NCBI GenBank assembly: GCA_977006965.1
Contig: OZ345363.1
Location: 372,001-436,000, forward strand
Source of the DNA: Phymatolithon calcareum
Lineage: Eukaryota; Rhodophyta; Florideophyceae; Hapalidiales
Length of the DNA: 64,000 bases
Reading direction: 5' to 3'
Program-made: the position numbers and the translations under genes
Shown: positions 63,054 to 64,000 of the stretch, one piece after another
How the letters are laid out: each line of letters begins with the position of its first letter
Position numbering within the stretch: position 1 is the first letter of the stretch
The notes under the pieces: model-generated
Told to the model about the DNA's origin: nothing
Databases searched by the model: none
The model's input: only the letters and a program-made list of their open reading frames with translations

Positions 63054-63895
63054 TGTAGCGCCAGGCTCCAAAGAACCCGACGCCAAATGGGAGAGAAAAG
63101 CCCAAGAGAGGAGAGAGAAGAAAAGAGCGGGAGAGACAAGACAAAAGAGGAGGAAAGAAAGACAAGCAAACAAAACCTCCAGGACAAACAGACAGATTAA
63201 GCGTGTAGACGTCGGCGTCGTCCTCCGGCGGCGACCTTGGCTTGGTCGTCGACCTTGAGACAGGCGCGCGAAAAGCGGACAGGGGCCTTGAGCGCGAATG
63301 TCACCGAACTGGCTTGTGCGGCGAAACGGCTGCGGTCAAGAAGGGTTGGGAAGTCACCGACTCCGCGTGGTCGAAGAGATTCGCAGGCGTGACGCGTGTA
63401 GGATCCAAGCACTCGAGCCGAAGTCCAGAAACCTCCGGGACAGGGACGACGTCATCCTCAGACGGAGACCTTGGCTTGGCCGTCGACCTTCGAACGAACG
63501 CACGAAAAAGGGAAAAGGGAACTTGAGCGCAGTTGTCTCCGTGCTGGGTTGCATGACGACGGTTGCGTCCAAGAAGGTTGGGAAGAGCTCCGACTCCGCG
63601 TGGTCGAAGGGCCGTGCAGGCGACGTTGGGCGTGCTACGAGCCGAGCATTCGAGCCGAAATCCAGAACTCCCCCACCTTCCTTTACTCAGAGGAAGGAAC
63701 TAACTAGCTTATATACTACAACCTACGCAAAAGACAGCGATGCAGCGCATAGACACACGAGAGACACGTGCAAGTATGGCCCAACAGATCACCTACCACG
63801 AGCAGCATGAATATCACGATCCAAGTTGTGCGGCGTACAGTCGCGAGAGGAAAAAGAGACCGCCTTGGGACGGCGACATAACAGCGGGCACTACA
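63054..63895 (-). mobile_element. solo LTR with exact 5-bp target duplication
   Basis: 842 bp, minus-strand start TGTAGTGCCCGCTGTTATG, end TGGCGCTACA, flanked by GTAAT at 63049-63053 and 63896-63900. TATATAAG box at about 63712. An internal ~220-bp unit is tandemly doubled (about 63200-63430 and 63430-63670; both carry ACCACGCGGAGTCGG and GTCGACG.CCAAGCCAAGGT). Terminal TGTAGYGCC/GGCGCTACA are inverted. No internal retroelement genes remain. Confidence 0.9.
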
Positions 63896-63939
63896 GTAAT
63901 AATTTAAAGAAACGAGAGACTCGTGGGCTGCAAACAAAG

Positions 63940-64000
63940 AAAGCACGACTATTCTAATTGCCAGAAACGGTTTGCTGAGCGCTTGTCAGTGACGAAGCAC
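63940..64000 (+). other. zinc-finger gene fragment at window edge
   Basis: Reads YSNCQKRFAERLSVTKH, matching the finger on the minus strand at about 62500-62550. The first Cys is replaced by Tyr. It runs off the window. Confidence 0.5.

Noticed and set aside
62884-63810. ORFs up to 170 codons rich in RRRPWLGRRP-type repeats
   Set aside because: They are translations of the tandem units in the solo LTR, read against its orientation.
1-64000. tRNA, rRNA and CRISPR features
   Set aside because: No TTCGANTC-type T-arm with a fitting acceptor, no rRNA-like stretch and no regularly spaced direct-repeat/unique-spacer array was found; the 29-bp arrays at 36.7 and 42.3 kb are terminal repeats with similar spacers and lie in a eukaryotic transposon.

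Overview
The window is nuclear DNA of a eukaryote. Evidence: eIF1, 20S proteasome alpha, ETF-alpha, a multi-domain monothiol glutaredoxin and WD40/F-box proteins; a TATA box; GT-AG introns of about 90-102 bp with CTAAC/CTGAC branch sites; LINE, Ty3/gypsy, Mutator-like and hAT-like elements. Genes are compact and intron-poor, and the glutaredoxin has the Trx+3xGrx layout known from plants and algae. A red alga (Florideophyceae, Chondrus-like) is my best guess. That is inference; nothing in the sequence proves it.

Layout. 0-3 kb: repeat debris and a LINE 3' end. 3-10.3 kb: DUF4336 protein, bZIP factor, divergent F-box/LRR protein. 12.9-17.9 kb: housekeeping cluster (eIF1, bacterial-type HisRS, proteasome alpha-7/PSMA3, ETF-alpha). 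18-24 kb: nested repeats, one intact F-box/LRR gene and a broken paralogue. 24.6-31.6 kb: a MULE with 76-bp inverted termini sitting in the RNase H region of a decayed gypsy element that carries an extra zinc-finger ORF. 33-36.3 kb: stacked LINE/SINE-like and LTR-like insertions, datable by target-site duplications. 36.6-42.4 kb: a large second MULE bounded by mirror-image arrays of a 29-bp repeat and filled with retroelement fragments. 43.3-46.2 kb: second F-box/LRR gene and a small F-box gene. 46.6-50.4 kb: glutaredoxin and LisH/CTLH/WD40 protein. 51-53.4 kb: repeat copy and an unrecognised spliced acidic gene. 55-58.4 kb: hAT-like non-autonomous element and a third F-box/LRR gene. 58.7-64 kb: WD40 pseudogene and two LTR-like elements in inverted orientation, one holding a LINE.

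How it fits together. Housekeeping genes (translation, proteolysis, mitochondrial electron transfer, Fe-S/redox) form compact islands. Between them lie mobile elements and a family of F-box/LRR proteins that share flanks and show mosaic similarity. F-box proteins usually recruit substrates to SCF ubiquitin ligases upstream of the proteasome; the variable LRR surface suggests diversification of what they bind (inference). The clearest new observations are the mirrored terminal arrays of the 36.6-42.4 kb MULE, the multi-layer insertion record with an empty-site control, the zinc-finger ORF between PBS and gag of the gypsy element, and the mosaic F-box/LRR family.
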